NCBI GenBank assembly: GCA_965602945.1 | Contig: CBFDBC010000027.1 | Location: 1-23,480 of the forward strand | Direction: 5' to 3' | Length of the DNA stretch: 23,480 bases | Origin: JAUXEH01 sp965602945 | Lineage (GTDB): Bacteria > Acidobacteriota > Aminicenantia > Aminicenantales > Aminicenantaceae | Part shown: positions 22,852 to 23,480 of the stretch, in pieces | How positions within the stretch are numbered: the first letter of the stretch is position 1 | How the letters are laid out: each line of letters opens with the position of its first letter | Program-made: the position numbers and the translations under genes | Notes under the pieces: model-generated | The model's database searches: none | What the model saw: the letters and a program-made list of their open reading frames with translations, nothing else | Told to the model about the DNA's origin: nothing

Positions 22852-23480
22852 TCACCTGATGAAATCTTCCGGGTCCTCGTCCTTGAAGGAGGCGACCAGG
22901 GCCGGCTTGTCCGTGTCGAATCCGGCTGTGTAATCGAAGAGCTCCTGGGCCGACTTCTCGAGCTTTTTGTTGAGGTAACGCAGGGGGATGGCCACCGGGC
23001 ATACCCGTTCACACTCGCCGCAGTCTATGCAGCGCCCTGCCAGGTGGATAGCCCGCACCATGTGGTAACCGAAATTTTCGGCGGAATCCGGGGATTTTTC
23101 GACCCACTTGATCTTCTGGGCCTTTTCCTCGGAGGAGGTGTCCGCTGTAACCGCGAAGACGATGGTGTCGGCGACACATTCGTCGCAGTAACACATGGGG
23201 CAGGCGGAGCGGCAGGCGTAGCAACGCACGCATTTGTTCAAATGATCCTGCCAGAACTTCCAGCGCTTGTCAACGGCAGTGGATTCGAGTTCCTCCAGGG
23301 ACTTGAAGGGCTCGTCCTTCTTCCGGGGTGTCTTCTCTCCCAGAAATACGTCATAGACGACCGGGTAATGAGCCTGGCACTCCACACAGCGGTCCGCCAG
23401 GACTTCCTTGACCGGGACCTTGGTCGTCCCCTGATCTGATTTCACGACAGCGACGCCGGAGCCGTCGAATTCCACGCCCT
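22852..23480 (-). CDS. 4Fe-4S ferredoxin-like protein (FlxC-like / hydrogenase-associated), 5' end cut by window
   Basis: At least 209 codons are seen, and the frame is open to the right edge. A GTG at 23475 could be a start, but it lacks a proper ribosome-binding site and relatives are longer at the N-terminus, so I treat it as truncated. Counting from that GTG: C30/C33 (RCVEC), then C82/C85/C88/C92 (CVRCYACRSAC) with an extra MCYCDEC group, then C149/C152/C155/C159 (CIDCGECERVC). The KCVRCYACRxxCPxCYC pattern is typical of Fe-S subunits accompanying FrhB/Flx/Hdr-type oxidoreductases. It is followed by the AsrA-like gene after 4 bp. Its missing upstream neighbours will show whether Hdr or MvhD genes belong to the operon. 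Confidence 0.82.
   Translation of the reverse strand, partial: GVEFDGSGVAVVKSDQGTTKVPVKEVLADRCVECQAHYPVVYDVFLGEKTPRKKDEPFKSLEELESTAVDKRWKFWQDHLNKCVRCYACRSACPMCYCDECVADTIVFAVTADTSSEEKAQKIKWVEKSPDSAENFGYHMVRAIHLAGRCIDCGECERVCPVAIPLRYLNKKLEKSAQELFDYTAGFDTDKPALVASFKDEDPEDFIR

Overview
This 23.5 kb window has moderately high GC (by eye about 60%) and dense, operon-organised genes with many 1-8 bp overlaps. It looks like the chromosome of an anaerobic Gram-negative-type bacterium. Suggestive traits are a methionine synthase without a reactivation domain next to a fused homocysteine methyltransferase/MTHFR, many 4Fe-4S proteins of the Asr/Flx (NADH-Hdr) type, a split GcvPA/GcvPB, an alpha2beta2 GlyRS and FHA/GAF/cyclase signalling. 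Desulfobacterota or Acidobacteriota/Aminicenantia-like lineages would fit, but I cannot fix the phylum from this sequence alone. I see no phage, insertion sequence, CRISPR, tRNA or rRNA.

Layout. (1) 1-3486, minus: methionine/one-carbon pair, metH followed by a truncated bifunctional homocysteine S-methyltransferase/MTHFR, overlapping by 4 bp. (2) 3579-7842, minus: a five-reading-frame cluster in the order FAD oxidoreductase (geranylgeranyl-reductase type), stand-alone cNMP-binding domain, FHA protein, GAF-class III cyclase, metallo-beta-lactamase-fold hydrolase. The FHA and GAF-cyclase frames are one reading frame split by a single amber codon. A good sigma70-like promoter and a 25-bp perfect palindrome lie upstream. 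(3) 8127-10067, minus: argS. (4) 10068-10397: gene-free, highly foldable intergenic region. (5) 10398-17700, plus: glycine operon gcvT-gcvH-gcvPA-gcvPB-glyQ-glyS. (6) 17853-18299, plus: PilZ protein with its own strong promoter. (7) 18300-18546: REP-like inverted repeat, short direct repeat, and a strong terminator for the minus-strand operon. (8) 18547-23480, minus: a five-gene redox operon entering from beyond the right edge. It encodes two 4Fe-4S proteins, an FAD/NAD(P)H/2Fe-2S reductase, an SdhB/FrdB-like Fe-S subunit and a FrdA/SdhA-like flavoprotein.

How they work together. Regions 1 and 5 both handle C1 units on tetrahydrofolate: glycine cleavage yields CH2-THF, MTHFR reduces it to CH3-THF, and the methyltransferases move the methyl group to homocysteine. 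Region 2 can both make and bind a cyclic nucleotide and may also degrade one. Region 8 is the most unusual part. It reads as a complete electron path from NAD(P)H through FAD and many Fe-S clusters to a fumarate-reductase-like flavoprotein. No membrane anchor is visible, and sequence changes argue against covalent FAD and quinone coupling. A soluble NAD(P)H-dependent fumarate (or other enoate) reductase complex is the main hypothesis from this window.
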